Source: Deltaproteobacteria bacterium SG8_13
GTDB lineage: Bacteria; Desulfobacterota; Desulfobacteria; Desulfobacterales; SG8-13
NCBI GenBank assembly: GCA_001303025.1
Contig: LJNK01000042.1
Span: 1 to 36,998, forward strand
Length of the DNA: 36,998 nt
Direction: 5' to 3'
Both the position numbers and the translations under genes were made by a program. The notes beneath the pieces are model-generated. The model was not told the origin of the DNA. It saw only the letters and a list, made by a program, of their open reading frames with translations, and did not search any database. Of the stretch, positions 7,240 to 14,547 are shown in pieces. Position 1 is the stretch's first letter, and every line of letters begins with the position of its first letter.

Positions 7240-8207
7240 AACAGCCGCTTCTCCTCTATCAGCTCCAGGTCAATGATTTTCCACACGCCAGTCAGCGGTT
7301 TAATCGTGACGATGGCATCATAGCGATTCTGACGGCTGTGAACATGACCCCAATGGCCCACCTTACCCAATGCCGTCCATTGGGCCCTGAGATCAAGGGC
7401 GCCGTCATGTTTGGTCGATTTGCTAACTGCCACGTCCTTTATGGCGACTTCCTTCACCTTGGCCTGGGCACCGCCGGCCTGCTCGACCACCAGTGACCGC
7501 CGCTGCTCCAGATAGAGGTCGGCCAGCAATTCACCACTGACGCAGATGGATAGTTTATCATAAACATCCGCCTCCTCGCGAAAGTCGAAAGCGCGGTAGA
7601 CGTTTTTCAGAAGGCTATCGAGAACCATTCGGCCGTCTTCCGTGGAAAACTGGCTGGCCCGAGCGTTGCCGCCGACTGGAACCTGGAGAACCGGGATCAG
7701 CAACAGGGCTCCGATGGCCAACAGGGCGAACATGCCGAATAGCGGTTTAACTGAACCGCCATGCTTCTTACGTAGCACGACACCCCAACCGATGGGGAGC
7801 AGCAGGGCGATGCAAACCACACTCCCGATGGGCACCGGCACCCCGCGATGCTGGTCAGCGACATTGATTTTTTCGACGGTGGGGATAGTGTAGGTTTTAA
7901 GATAGTTGTTCCATTTCAGGACGTTATCGTCAGGGGTCAAATCATAGGGGAACGGCCCGGCCGGATCGGTCATGCGGGCGGTGACCTTTTGAACCCGCTC
8001 TGAGAAGAGCTCCCAGGTCGTGGTGACTTGCCGCGGAATACCATCAGTCAGGTAGGTGATGATCACGCCAACCATGGCTGAATTAAGCGGCACCCGTTCA
8101 GGAGTTTCGATGAAGCGGCTACGCTGCAGCGATGATTCGACGAAGGCGGTCCTGTCGAGTATCGGTTTGAGCCGCCGGCCGTCGATGCGCACATTCTCCC
8201 GTTCCAT
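7236..8207 (-). CDS. Membrane-anchored operon protein, C-terminal part (frame-shifted from the upstream part)
   Basis: This 323-residue frame continues the protein begun at 8974. Its first ATG (8207) is probably not the true start, because sequence just before it reads on smoothly from the other frame. Residues 1-120 look like the rest of an extracytoplasmic beta-rich domain. Two membrane segments follow at about 126-146 and 156-177. A C-terminal domain then contains a conserved-looking block, WTALGKVGHWGHVHSRQNRYDA (277-298), with a histidine trio, and ends with VWKIIDLELIEEKR. The family has no name that I can assign. Tight coupling to the ATPase gene (TTGA overlap) and the His-rich block suggest a partner of the transporter. 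The full-length product would be about 579 residues. Confidence 0.65.
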   Translation of the reverse strand: MERENVRIDGRRLKPILDRTAFVESSLQRSRFIETPERVPLNSAMVGVIITYLTDGIPRQVTTTWELFSERVQKVTARMTDPAGPFPYDLTPDDNVLKWNNYLKTYTIPTVEKINVADQHRGVPVPIGSVVCIALLLPIGWGVVLRKKHGGSVKPLFGMFALLAIGALLLIPVLQVPVGGNARASQFSTEDGRMVLDSLLKNVYRAFDFREEADVYDKLSICVSGELLADLYLEQRRSLVVEQAGGAQAKVKEVAIKDVAVSKSTKHDGALDLRAQWTALGKVGHWGHVHSRQNRYDAIVTIKPLTGVWKIIDLELIEEKRLF

Positions 8208-8974
8208 GAAAAACTCAAGTCAAAATCGAGCCAGGTCATCATATCTTTGACCCGCACCAGGATCTCGTTGCGCACCTCAAACGGTTCAATATAGAGGAAT
8301 GTCCGCATTCCGGTACCGATTTTGCGTCGTAATTGTTTTTTGTCAAATACTGAATACCAGGGGTCGTCCCAGTCGAGTTTGAGCCTGCTCCTTTCCGACA
8401 GAACACGGAAGTCGACCACCGTCACTCCCTGGTGAGAACAGATGAAGCCGATAGACGCTTTCGCAAGGCCATTCTCACTCAGCGGTGGGATAAACGTTAA
8501 GGATTTTGGTCGCGCTTTGAGGGGATAACTCAATTCGGCATAAAGCACCCGCTTGTCCTCTGGTGGACCAGGGATCGGTCGTAGTGTGTAAGGATTGATT
8601 TTGCCAACTAAGGGAGATGGTCTCTCGATGCGCAATCTTGGTTCTACAAGATCAAAGCTGACCGGCAGGTTCTCGCCACGGTCAGTAATGACCTGAAGCA
8701 GATGCTCTGAGAAATATTTCTGGCGCTGTTCTAATCCCGGTCTGCCGGGGACTGGCTGGGAAAAGAAACGTTCTGGTATCAATTCTTTGAAAAGACTCAA
8801 ATCCTCGACAAACACTTCCAATTGTATCCGGACACGATCCTTTTCGATATAGATTTCAGCGATATTGCGGGCATTCTCAGCACCGGAAAGGTTTACCCAG
8901 TCGGCAGAGGCGGCAATAGGGAAAATGAGGACAATGACAACACAAATATGTAGGACAGCACGCAACAGTATCAT
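8063..8974 (-). CDS. Exported operon protein, N-terminal part (frame breaks near 8209)
   Basis: The frame starts with a signal peptide (MILLRAV... to AASA at about residue 24), followed by an extracytoplasmic domain with alternating beta-type hydrophobic residues (for example AEIYIEKDRVRIQLEVFVED). Opening phrases of this sort resemble the N-terminal domain of HupE/UreJ_2-like proteins, but I cannot claim membership. Coding character is good to about residue 255 (TWLDFDLSF), after which this frame turns into low-quality sequence rich in Ser, Arg and Asn. The natural continuation (FMERENVRIDG...) is in the -1 frame at a run of five T on the coding strand (8209-8213). It is either a frameshift mutation, an assembly or read error, or a slippage site. 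No clear ribosome site precedes the ATG at 8974. This is the first gene of the operon. Confidence 0.65.
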   Translation of the reverse strand: MILLRAVLHICVVIVLIFPIAASADWVNLSGAENARNIAEIYIEKDRVRIQLEVFVEDLSLFKELIPERFFSQPVPGRPGLEQRQKYFSEHLLQVITDRGENLPVSFDLVEPRLRIERPSPLVGKINPYTLRPIPGPPEDKRVLYAELSYPLKARPKSLTFIPPLSENGLAKASIGFICSHQGVTVVDFRVLSERSRLKLDWDDPWYSVFDKKQLRRKIGTGMRTFLYIEPFEVRNEILVRVKDMMTWLDFDLSFSWNGRMCASTAGGSNRYSTGPPSSNHRCSVAASSKLLNGCRLIQPWLA

Positions 8975-9046
8975 AACATTTTTCTACAGAATAAATAGAA
9001 CTAAATGCAATAGGAAACACTACCAAAAAACTGCAAAACTTATTTA

Positions 9047-9092
9047 TTTATCCCTTGTCCATCCACAAATTTATCCCTTGTCCATCCACAAA
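9047..9092. repeat. Two exact tandem copies of a 23-bp unit upstream of the metal operon
   Basis: The unit starting TTTATCCCTTGTCCATCCAC occurs at 9047-9069 and again at 9070-9092 without a mismatch. It lies 73-118 bp upstream of the first operon gene (start 8974, minus strand), between that gene and the terminator of the gene behind it. A regulator-binding site is possible, and a recent slippage duplication is the simple alternative. Confidence 0.8.
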
Positions 9093-9121
9093 AAGAATGA
9101 GCCCGGAAATCTGCCGGGCTC
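9093..9121 (-). terminator. Rho-independent terminator after the GntH-like gene
   Basis: A perfect 8-bp GC-rich stem (GAGCCCGG at 9099-9106, CCGGGCTC at 9114-9121) has a 7-base loop. On the minus strand it is followed by ATTCTTTTT. It lies about 150 bp after the stop of the minus-strand metallo-hydrolase gene and separates it from the operon that starts at 8974. Confidence 0.75.
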
Positions 9122-9270
9122 CGGTCGAATGAACCAGGATTAGGCCGCCTGTTTGCGAATCAGCGGAGGATTTTAACCTTCGAGTGATTCTATTCCATGC
9201 ATTCAGTTCCTGAATCTATAACTTGCGCCAGCCTTGAAAGAAGAGCTATGAGTCCTTTAATTTTCGGCTT

Positions 9271-10590
9271 CTATTTCGCTGGGTACTCAAATTCCCTGCC
9301 AAGTGCCTCGCTGGCTTCCTTGTAGACTCCGCGGAGCACCTCGTCAACTTCGCCCCACCGGCCTTTTTTAATGAAGTCGGAGTAACCCATCGCATCATTC
9401 GGAACGCCCATCTCCTTGCTGTATTTCTCCGTGTCATCCTTCTTAGGAAGTTCCGGTTTGTTCACCAGCGGCGGTGCCCACGTGTGTTCCTCCACGACTG
9501 CCATCCGTACCCGGATGTCGTCCTTGGTGATGTTCCAGACCATGAAGTCTTCAGCGAGGCTCAGCGGCCCATCGTAGGTGGTGCGGATGCGATCGTTCAC
9601 TTCCGCAGTCGTGTCAAAATCTTTGAAGAAATGATAGGCAACAGCGTGCCTCGGTTTTATAATGCTCATGAGCTTTCCGAACGCCTCCGGAGCGGTGTGG
9701 ATCTGGGTGCCGACTACTAAAGCCTGTTCCGGCGTAAAGCCCATCTTCTTGACAAGGTCGGGAACGGCGACGAAGCACTCGTGTACGACAAGATCGGCAT
9801 CTTTGGCGTATTCCACAAACCATTTGTTGGGATATGTGTCAGAGCCGAAAACGAATTTCAGCCCTTTCCATTCAAGACTGAAGCTGACAGGCCCGTCGAG
9901 TGAATGGATCGCGGGAAATGAACGGATCGTTACGCCGTTATCCTCATAGATGACGGCGTTCTCGGCCTTGTAATCGAATTCGTTGACCTCAATCGAGTAA
10001 CCGCGAAAGTCAACCATACCCACACGACCGGCGAGGTCCCAGGTATACATTTCCTTCAACTTCTGAACGGCATAGGCCGTTCCAAGCTCGGGGCTGCGAC
10101 CGTTCGGCCCCCAGACCCGAAGTGGTTTCTGCCTCCCCATGAGTGCGCCTCCAATGAAAATTTCACCGAGCGAACCGAAATGGTCCGCATGCAAGTGTCC
10201 GATAAAAACCTTGTCGAGGTAGTCGTAGGGGATCTGCAGGGACGAGATGCGTTCGGCCGATCCGGTGCCGATGTCAAAGATGAATTTATCGCCGTTGCCG
10301 AGCTCGACGAGGAAACACGCAGCGGCCTGTGCGGCACGAGTCGTGGGCATGCCGGTTCCGCAGGCGATCACACGCATTTCATTCGGTCCCAGATCCTCAC
10401 TGTTGGGCGCGTAGAAATCACGATCGCGCGCTTTGACCGGTGATGCTTTTGGCGGACTCTCAGCGGCTATTGCTTCACTGACTATCCCGGACGATTTTCC
10501 TTCCCTTCCATCTTCGTGCCCCCATTGATAGACCATCACGGCCATGAACGCCATAGATGCGACAATTAGAATTTTCTTCGTTGTGATCAT
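9271..10590 (-). CDS. Exported metallo-beta-lactamase-fold hydrolase, GntH-like
   Basis: A 439-residue protein with an N-terminal hydrophobic leader (about 7-21) and an alanine-rich stretch (AIAAE, 40-44). The metallo-beta-lactamase domain starts near MRVIACGTGMP (72-82) and contains HLHADH (132-137), the zinc ligands, followed by later ligand regions IHSLDG, FGSDT and AYHFF. Blocks such as ACFLVELGNGDKFIFDIG and YDYLDKVFIGHLHADHFG match my memory of the GntH family named from the guanitoxin cluster and related RNase Z-like hydrolases. No other guanitoxin-type genes are visible here, so the substrate is unknown. I chose the ATG at 10590 because GGAGG lies 8 bp upstream; an in-frame ATG six codons earlier lies before that site. 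A terminator lies downstream. Two 20-bp direct repeats lie upstream. Confidence 0.85.
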   Translation of the reverse strand: MITTKKILIVASMAFMAVMVYQWGHEDGREGKSSGIVSEAIAAESPPKASPVKARDRDFYAPNSEDLGPNEMRVIACGTGMPTTRAAQAAACFLVELGNGDKFIFDIGTGSAERISSLQIPYDYLDKVFIGHLHADHFGSLGEIFIGGALMGRQKPLRVWGPNGRSPELGTAYAVQKLKEMYTWDLAGRVGMVDFRGYSIEVNEFDYKAENAVIYEDNGVTIRSFPAIHSLDGPVSFSLEWKGLKFVFGSDTYPNKWFVEYAKDADLVVHECFVAVPDLVKKMGFTPEQALVVGTQIHTAPEAFGKLMSIIKPRHAVAYHFFKDFDTTAEVNDRIRTTYDGPLSLAEDFMVWNITKDDIRVRMAVVEEHTWAPPLVNKPELPKKDDTEKYSKEMGVPNDAMGYSDFIKKGRWGEVDEVLRGVYKEASEALGREFEYPAK

Positions 10591-10632
10591 AAGTTTCCTC
10601 CACTGCATATGCTTTCTTGTCTGGCTTTCATT

Positions 10633-10689
10633 AATGTTTAATAGACGTCACGTTTTGGTTCTATATTGGAATGTTAAATAGACGCCTCG
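10633..10689. promoter_or_regulatory. Pair of 20-bp direct repeats upstream of the GntH-like gene
   Basis: AATGTTTAATAGACGTCACG (10633-10652) and AATGTTAAATAGACGCCTCG (10670-10689) match at 17 of 20 positions. Their starts are 37 bp apart, and they lie 43 and 80 bp upstream of the hydrolase start. Repeats with this placement are typical of activator or repressor sites. The regulator is not known, and the divergent TetR gene's palindrome has a different sequence. Confidence 0.5.
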
Positions 10690-10840
10690 TAAATGTTCAT
10701 AATGAGCACAAAAAGTGACCAATTTCGATAAACAATAATATTTGTTGGCCGACTCTTAAAGCTGATCCCATCACTCGTTTTGGTCGAAGGTTGTTTTGTG
10801 TGTATCGGCCACAACTGTAATTGTTGCCTGGCAGATGATT

Positions 10841-11101
10841 CTACTTTACAGTCAAAACCCCATGATTTATGACGACATCGCCATCAGTGTCCAATACGAC
10901 AGATGAGCCGGTTTCTACCAACTCAAGCTCACAACCGTGACGACAGTTAAAATATTTTGTTCCCATGGGATTAATATCAACATAAACCCAATCCTCACCT
11001 GCCTTGCGCCCCTTGATTTGGTAAACTTCGCTATCATTGTTCATTATTGACGCCGCATCGACCAAATTTGGCACACCGATAAACAGTGCCACAACAATCA
11101 T
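10841..11101 (-). CDS. Small secreted Cys-containing protein, leader interrupted by a stop codon
   Basis: An 86-residue frame: a hydrophobic leader (IVVALFIGVPNLVDA) followed by a small domain with Cys-x3-Cys (YFNCRHGCELEL) and an acidic beta-rich C-terminal half. A strong ribosome site, GGAGG, lies at 11126-11130 on the complementary strand and points to an ATG at 11119. That frame reads Met-Arg-Leu-Phe and then TAA (11105-11107), and only then the ATG at 11101. Restoring the stop would give a normal basic signal-peptide start in the same frame. The gene is therefore either disabled by a nonsense change or translated poorly from the internal ATG. The family is not recognised. Confidence 0.5.
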   Translation of the reverse strand: MIVVALFIGVPNLVDAASIMNNDSEVYQIKGRKAGEDWVYVDINPMGTKYFNCRHGCELELVETGSSVVLDTDGDVVINHGVLTVK

Positions 11102-11230
11102 GATTTAAAACAGTCTCATTTGGTACCTCCTTTTTTCAGTTTAGCAACAACCAGCTAAAAACCTAACCAAATGTAAAATCTTTAAATAAAAACACGCTTG
11201 ACACGCTTAATATTGCAATTTGCGAACGTA

Positions 11231-11959
11231 TCAGTAATTAAAGCGCAACCCTACGCCAACTCCCCAGTCATAGGGTTTGTCACCGCCGATGCCGAGAAGA
11301 CCATCCACGTAGGTACCAAATGATGACGTAAACATTTTCCCAAGTTGTGCCTCAGCAGTCGCGGGTACGGCATCGTTCTCCCAGTCGACGGAGATTTTGG
11401 CGTCTAGTTTGCCCCAAAATTTGTTCGGGAGCGACTGAATGGCAATCAGTCGAAGGGAGGTTTGATTGACATCCGGACCATCGTATTCGACAAAGTGCTG
11501 CACGAGCGGAACCAGGACCGTACCACCGCGCACAAACGCCACACCTGCAAATGGAGCGATCTGGTCCGATCCCGATCCGATGCCCTTATCTTCATTTCCG
11601 AATCCCACAATCCATTCAGCGCCAACTGCCAGTTTGTATTTCCATGAACCCCATTCTCCCTGTGTTGGGAAATAGATGGGTTTCAGATGAAATGTCTCAA
11701 AACCACTTTCGCTGGTTCCGGTCACATCCGTATCCCAATAATGAAGTTCATACTTAAGTTTTAGCTTTGGAGTCAGCATGTATGATCCGTCTAACCAAAA
11801 ATCATTGCGTTCAGGTCCATCGAGATCAAAATACTGCCATCTTATGTCCGTATTGTCTACGGCGGCCAGCGGATTCGAGGCATTTTCTTCTGCATAAGCA
11901 TTGGTAATCGCGATGATTAAAATCAAAAATAATGTATGTGTTGTGTATGTTTTTTTCAA
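11231..11959 (-). CDS. Outer-membrane beta-barrel-like protein
   Basis: About 242 residues. A signal peptide (KKTYTTHTLFLILIIAITNAYA) is followed by strands of alternating hydrophobic residues and many aromatics (KLKLKYELHYWD, SWKYKLAVGAEWIVGFG), and the protein ends GVGVGLRFNY. A C-terminal aromatic on a final strand is typical of barrel proteins recognised by the BAM complex. The layout resembles transporter-like or acyloxyacyl-hydrolase-like barrels, but no family is certain. I prefer the TTG at 11959, with GAGG 5 bp upstream, over the ATG at 11980, because it starts directly at the lysine pair of the signal peptide. It shares strand and neighbourhood with another barrel-like gene 200 bp upstream. 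Confidence 0.65.
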   Translation of the reverse strand: MKKTYTTHTLFLILIIAITNAYAEENASNPLAAVDNTDIRWQYFDLDGPERNDFWLDGSYMLTPKLKLKYELHYWDTDVTGTSESGFETFHLKPIYFPTQGEWGSWKYKLAVGAEWIVGFGNEDKGIGSGSDQIAPFAGVAFVRGGTVLVPLVQHFVEYDGPDVNQTSLRLIAIQSLPNKFWGKLDAKISVDWENDAVPATAEAQLGKMFTSSFGTYVDGLLGIGGDKPYDWGVGVGLRFNY

Positions 11960-12161
11960 AATGACCTCGGCGTGGAACATCAGATTTTTTTATTTTTTAC
12001 CTTAACTCTCAGGTCTCTTCCTTTAAAATTGACAACGTAAATTCCATCCAAGTTTATTAATCTCTACCGTTTCTGAATCTTCCTCTCTTTTGCGTTCCAC
12101 ACCCCCTCCAGAAAATTTGAGACTGGTAGCGATTATACGTAAGTCTTCTAAAATCCAAATC

Positions 12162-12683
12162 CTAATGTAAGGCCAAATACAACGCCTCTTCACCGTCCAC
12201 AAAGTCAACGTTAGCCTCAGGCACGATAGCCCACCGTTCAGAGAGCTGAAAATCATAGGCAGCACCGATACGGAAGAGGAACTCGTCATCGCTTTCTCTG
12301 TGTTCCAACCCTGGCGCAAGCTGAAAGCGCCATGCTTTATAGGGGTGAAAAAACAGCAGGACGCCGATACTCCATTTATCAAAATCACCTCCCGCGTATT
12401 CATAGAAACCACCAATACCCAAAAGCTTTGAAAGGCGGCGTTCGTAATTGAAACCAACGGTAAAACCATTCTCGCTTCCATGGTGGGAGTCTTCATAGGT
12501 GTTGCCGAAGAAAAACCCGATGTTATTGCGATGATAATGCTCTGAGTCTTCGTGTATTGGGTGCGTCTGCTCAGCCGCGAAGAGATGAGGTGCTGTAAAT
12601 ATCACAACTAATGCACCAAAAAGGGCAGCCTTTCGAACGGCACCCAAATGTAATCTGACATTTTTAAAAGACTTAAAAAACAA
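12162..12683 (-). CDS. Barrel-like outer-membrane protein, frameshifted near its C-terminus
   Basis: A 173-residue frame starting with TTG at 12683, with AGAGG 7 bp upstream (complement of 12691-12695). After a signal peptide (to about FAA), the mature start is His-rich (THPIHEDSEHYHRN), then come strands with aromatic residues (GFTVGFNYERRL, WRFQLAPGLEHR, YDFQLSERWAIVPEANVDF). The frame ends oddly with GEEALYLALH. One base shift at about 12180 instead gives VVFGLTLGFGF and a stop at 12148-12150. That is a classic last strand with C-terminal phenylalanine. The true gene was thus probably 12148-12683, with a single-base deletion or sequencing error. It is divergent from the TetR gene, with 240 bp between them. 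Function beyond an outer-membrane location is unknown. Confidence 0.65.
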   Translation of the reverse strand: MFFKSFKNVRLHLGAVRKAALFGALVVIFTAPHLFAAEQTHPIHEDSEHYHRNNIGFFFGNTYEDSHHGSENGFTVGFNYERRLSKLLGIGGFYEYAGGDFDKWSIGVLLFFHPYKAWRFQLAPGLEHRESDDEFLFRIGAAYDFQLSERWAIVPEANVDFVDGEEALYLALH

Positions 12684-12867
12684 TCTAAATCCTCTGTTTC
12701 CCAGCCCGTAACATTTTGCTTTTTATATCGCATATTCTTCGATAGCTCTTATGCAGAGCCTGCGGTATGGCGATTTTTTACTCAGTTCGTTGTGTTTGCG
12801 GGCAAAGCCGCATAATGGCACCCAGACCCAAAAAATAGGTTGAAGTTGGGCCAATTGAGATTATGTT

Positions 12868-12906
12868 CTGTACAGTTATGTATTGTTATGATAACCATAC
12901 TGTACA
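12868..12906. promoter_or_regulatory. Palindromic operator-like site between barrel gene and TetR gene
   Basis: TGTACAGTTATG (12869-12880) faces CATACTGTACA (12896-12906), an inverted repeat of 8 perfect bases (TGTACAGT, ACTGTACA) extended by ATG/CAT. A second perfect 11-bp palindrome, GTTATGATAAC, lies between the arms (12885-12895). It lies 17-55 bp before the TetR start, where autorepressors of this family usually bind. Confidence 0.6.
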
Positions 12907-12923
12907 AATATGTCCAGTAGCTT

Positions 12924-13502
12924 ATGCAAAAAAAGTTCGAGACACAAATGACAAACAAAATTAACCGTGTGAGTAAAGATCAATGGCTGGCCAAGGCACT
13001 TGAAGCGCTTGAGGAAGGTGGTATTGAAGCGGTTAAAGTTGGACGGCTGGCCAAGGCATTGGGTATATCAAGAAGCGGATTTTACTGGCATTTCAAAAAT
13101 CGACAAGAATTGTTTGACCACCTTCTGGATTATTGGACACGCGAATATACGGGTATTGTCACTGACAATCCTGATCTGATGAAACTTGATCCGAAAAAAC
13201 AGCTTCTTGCCTCAATGGAAATGATCAGGGACAATCACCTGGGAAAATTTGATCTCGCGATGACTTTATGGGCAAAAACAGATTCTAATATACGCAAGGT
13301 AGTTAATGAGGTTGTTAAAATGCGGCTTGATTATCTTCGGGCAATCTTTGCTGAATTAGGCTTTAAGGGTGATGAGCTTGAAATGCGAACACGGCTGTTT
13401 GTGTGTTATCATGCTTGGGAAGATACCGTTTTCCCGGATCTCTCCGACCAGCAACGTTCAAAATTGTTAAAATTGCGCTACCAATATTTGATTCAGAAAT
13501 GA
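12924..13502 (+). CDS. TetR/AcrR-family transcriptional regulator
   Basis: A 192-residue one-component regulator. The N-terminal DNA-binding domain (about 15-62) has the family helix-turn-helix block VKVGRLAKALGISRSGFYWHFKNRQELFDHLLDYW. The C-terminal ligand domain is helical and less conserved. The start may be the ATG at 12924 or the one at 12948, and neither has a strong ribosome site. The palindrome directly upstream suggests autoregulation, and the divergent barrel-protein gene is the nearest other target. The minus-strand genes to 9271 could be part of its regulon, but the sequence does not prove it. The gene is AT-rich like its neighbours. Confidence 0.88.
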   Translation: MQKKFETQMTNKINRVSKDQWLAKALEALEEGGIEAVKVGRLAKALGISRSGFYWHFKNRQELFDHLLDYWTREYTGIVTDNPDLMKLDPKKQLLASMEMIRDNHLGKFDLAMTLWAKTDSNIRKVVNEVVKMRLDYLRAIFAELGFKGDELEMRTRLFVCYHAWEDTVFPDLSDQQRSKLLKLRYQYLIQK

Positions 13503-13786
13503 GTTGGCCATGTATTTAAAATACAACGCTATGGAGAATTGTCCGCTCCATGAAAATACAATATAGATCACAAGAACTGAAGCTATTTGCACTTGACATA
13601 ATGACATATAGCTTGCCAAAACCAAACTATCGGAATTTAGCCCGTTTTTATAGATAGGGTTAGGCTATCAAAATATTTTGGGCGATTTGATAAGATTGGA
13701 TCCTAGCAGGTACATGTAACGGTATGCGCATCAAGCGACAACGCCGATAGTGCAATTTGGCCTACATCACCTGGTTAGAAATTCTG

Positions 13787-14128
13787 TCATTTTTTCAGTA
13801 GCTGGATTATCTCCCGCACAAAAGCGCATTCACATTTAGCAGGACAAGAATCAAGTGTGTATTTATGCAAACAATACTCTGGGCACTCATCTGATCCTGT
13901 GGCTCTTTCCTGAAATACAGGACCATCATATAAATTTGCAAAATCACTAACCTCAAGCCCAAATGTACCCTTACACGAATGGTTGAAAAGAAAAATACCT
14001 GCCTCCAAACTTTTGAAATTTGTCTGATATCCAATAATGATGACACTGTGGTCATTCAGAAAATCTTCACGACTTTTCCATTCAAATCCACAATTGGAAC
14101 ATATTTTAAAATTATCTTTGGTGGTCAT
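13787..14128 (-). CDS. Small Cys-rich conserved-type protein
   Basis: A 113-residue protein from the ATG at 14128, chosen because the frame further upstream is Arg-rich and unlike the rest. It starts with a zinc-ribbon-like pair (ICSNCGFEW). After a middle part (IFLFNHSCKGTFGLEVSDFANLYDGPVF) it has a C-terminal cysteine cluster, DECPEYCLHKYTLDSCPAKCECAFVREI, with Cys-x3-Cys, Cys-x3-Cys and one more Cys. The spacing suggests zinc or iron-sulfur binding. I recall similar unnamed proteins in other proteobacteria but no function. It stands alone in AT-rich DNA, with an attC-like hairpin about 350 bp upstream, so it may be an accessory or cassette-type gene. Confidence 0.6.
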   Translation of the reverse strand: MTTKDNFKICSNCGFEWKSREDFLNDHSVIIIGYQTNFKSLEAGIFLFNHSCKGTFGLEVSDFANLYDGPVFQERATGSDECPEYCLHKYTLDSCPAKCECAFVREIIQLLKK

Positions 14129-14302
14129 CTCAATGGCGTCAGCTCGTGAGCGATAGTGTGGCGCGCAGCGCCGCCCCATCCCAATATCGGGGGAATTAAT
14201 TCCCGGTTATTGGACAAAACGGGAATTACATAACTCAAAATGCAGCACTCATAATTGCAACACTTATTTTACCATATCCACCTATAAAACAGAATTATTC
14301 AA

Positions 14303-14366
14303 CCCACCGTTGTCCTCATTTTACACGTAAAGGTGGGAATTTGAGGGACTGGGATTTGAAATGAGG
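14303..14366. other. Interleaved inverted repeats (possible pseudoknot) in gene-free DNA
   Basis: CCCACC (14303-14308) can pair with GGTGGG (14332-14337). CCTCATTT (14314-14321), which sits inside that loop, can pair with AAATGAGG (14359-14366). The nested order is that of an H-type pseudoknot. The 14129-14624 stretch holds no credible protein gene, so a structured RNA or a folded single-strand DNA site is possible. Chance pairing is also possible. Confidence 0.3.
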
Positions 14367-14482
14367 GAGGTTGCCATACCAGTATCGTTAATTTCAGTTT
14401 CTGAGCTTTTCCGGGGGATATGATCTGACTATCATGTGGTTTTAAAGGTTGCCGATAGTTGCCCTATCTAGCAGATGTCATT

Positions 14483-14547
14483 ACCCAACGCCGCGCTTCG
14501 GCGACGCACGGTCCTTTTTTGCGTCCGTCTGCAAGCGCTCGTTAGTT
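14483..14547 (-). other. attC-like imperfect hairpin downstream of ispH
   Basis: On the minus strand this 65-base element ends with GTTGGGT, which fits the integron R' core GTTRRRY. It begins with AACTAAC, which fits RYYYAAC except at its second position. The outer arms AACGAGCGCTT (14533-14543) and AAGCGCGGCGTT (14487-14498) pair with one unpaired extra base, as attC sites do. Inner arms around GACGGACG and CGTGCGTC pair imperfectly about a spacer with six A. It follows the ispH-ubiA stop by about 80 bp, so a plain terminator-type hairpin is the alternative. No integrase gene is visible. Confidence 0.35.

Noticed and set aside
12023..12496. Minus-strand frame overlapping the barrel-like gene
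   Set aside because: It runs in another frame over the barrel-like gene, has no signal peptide or conserved block and begins inside it.
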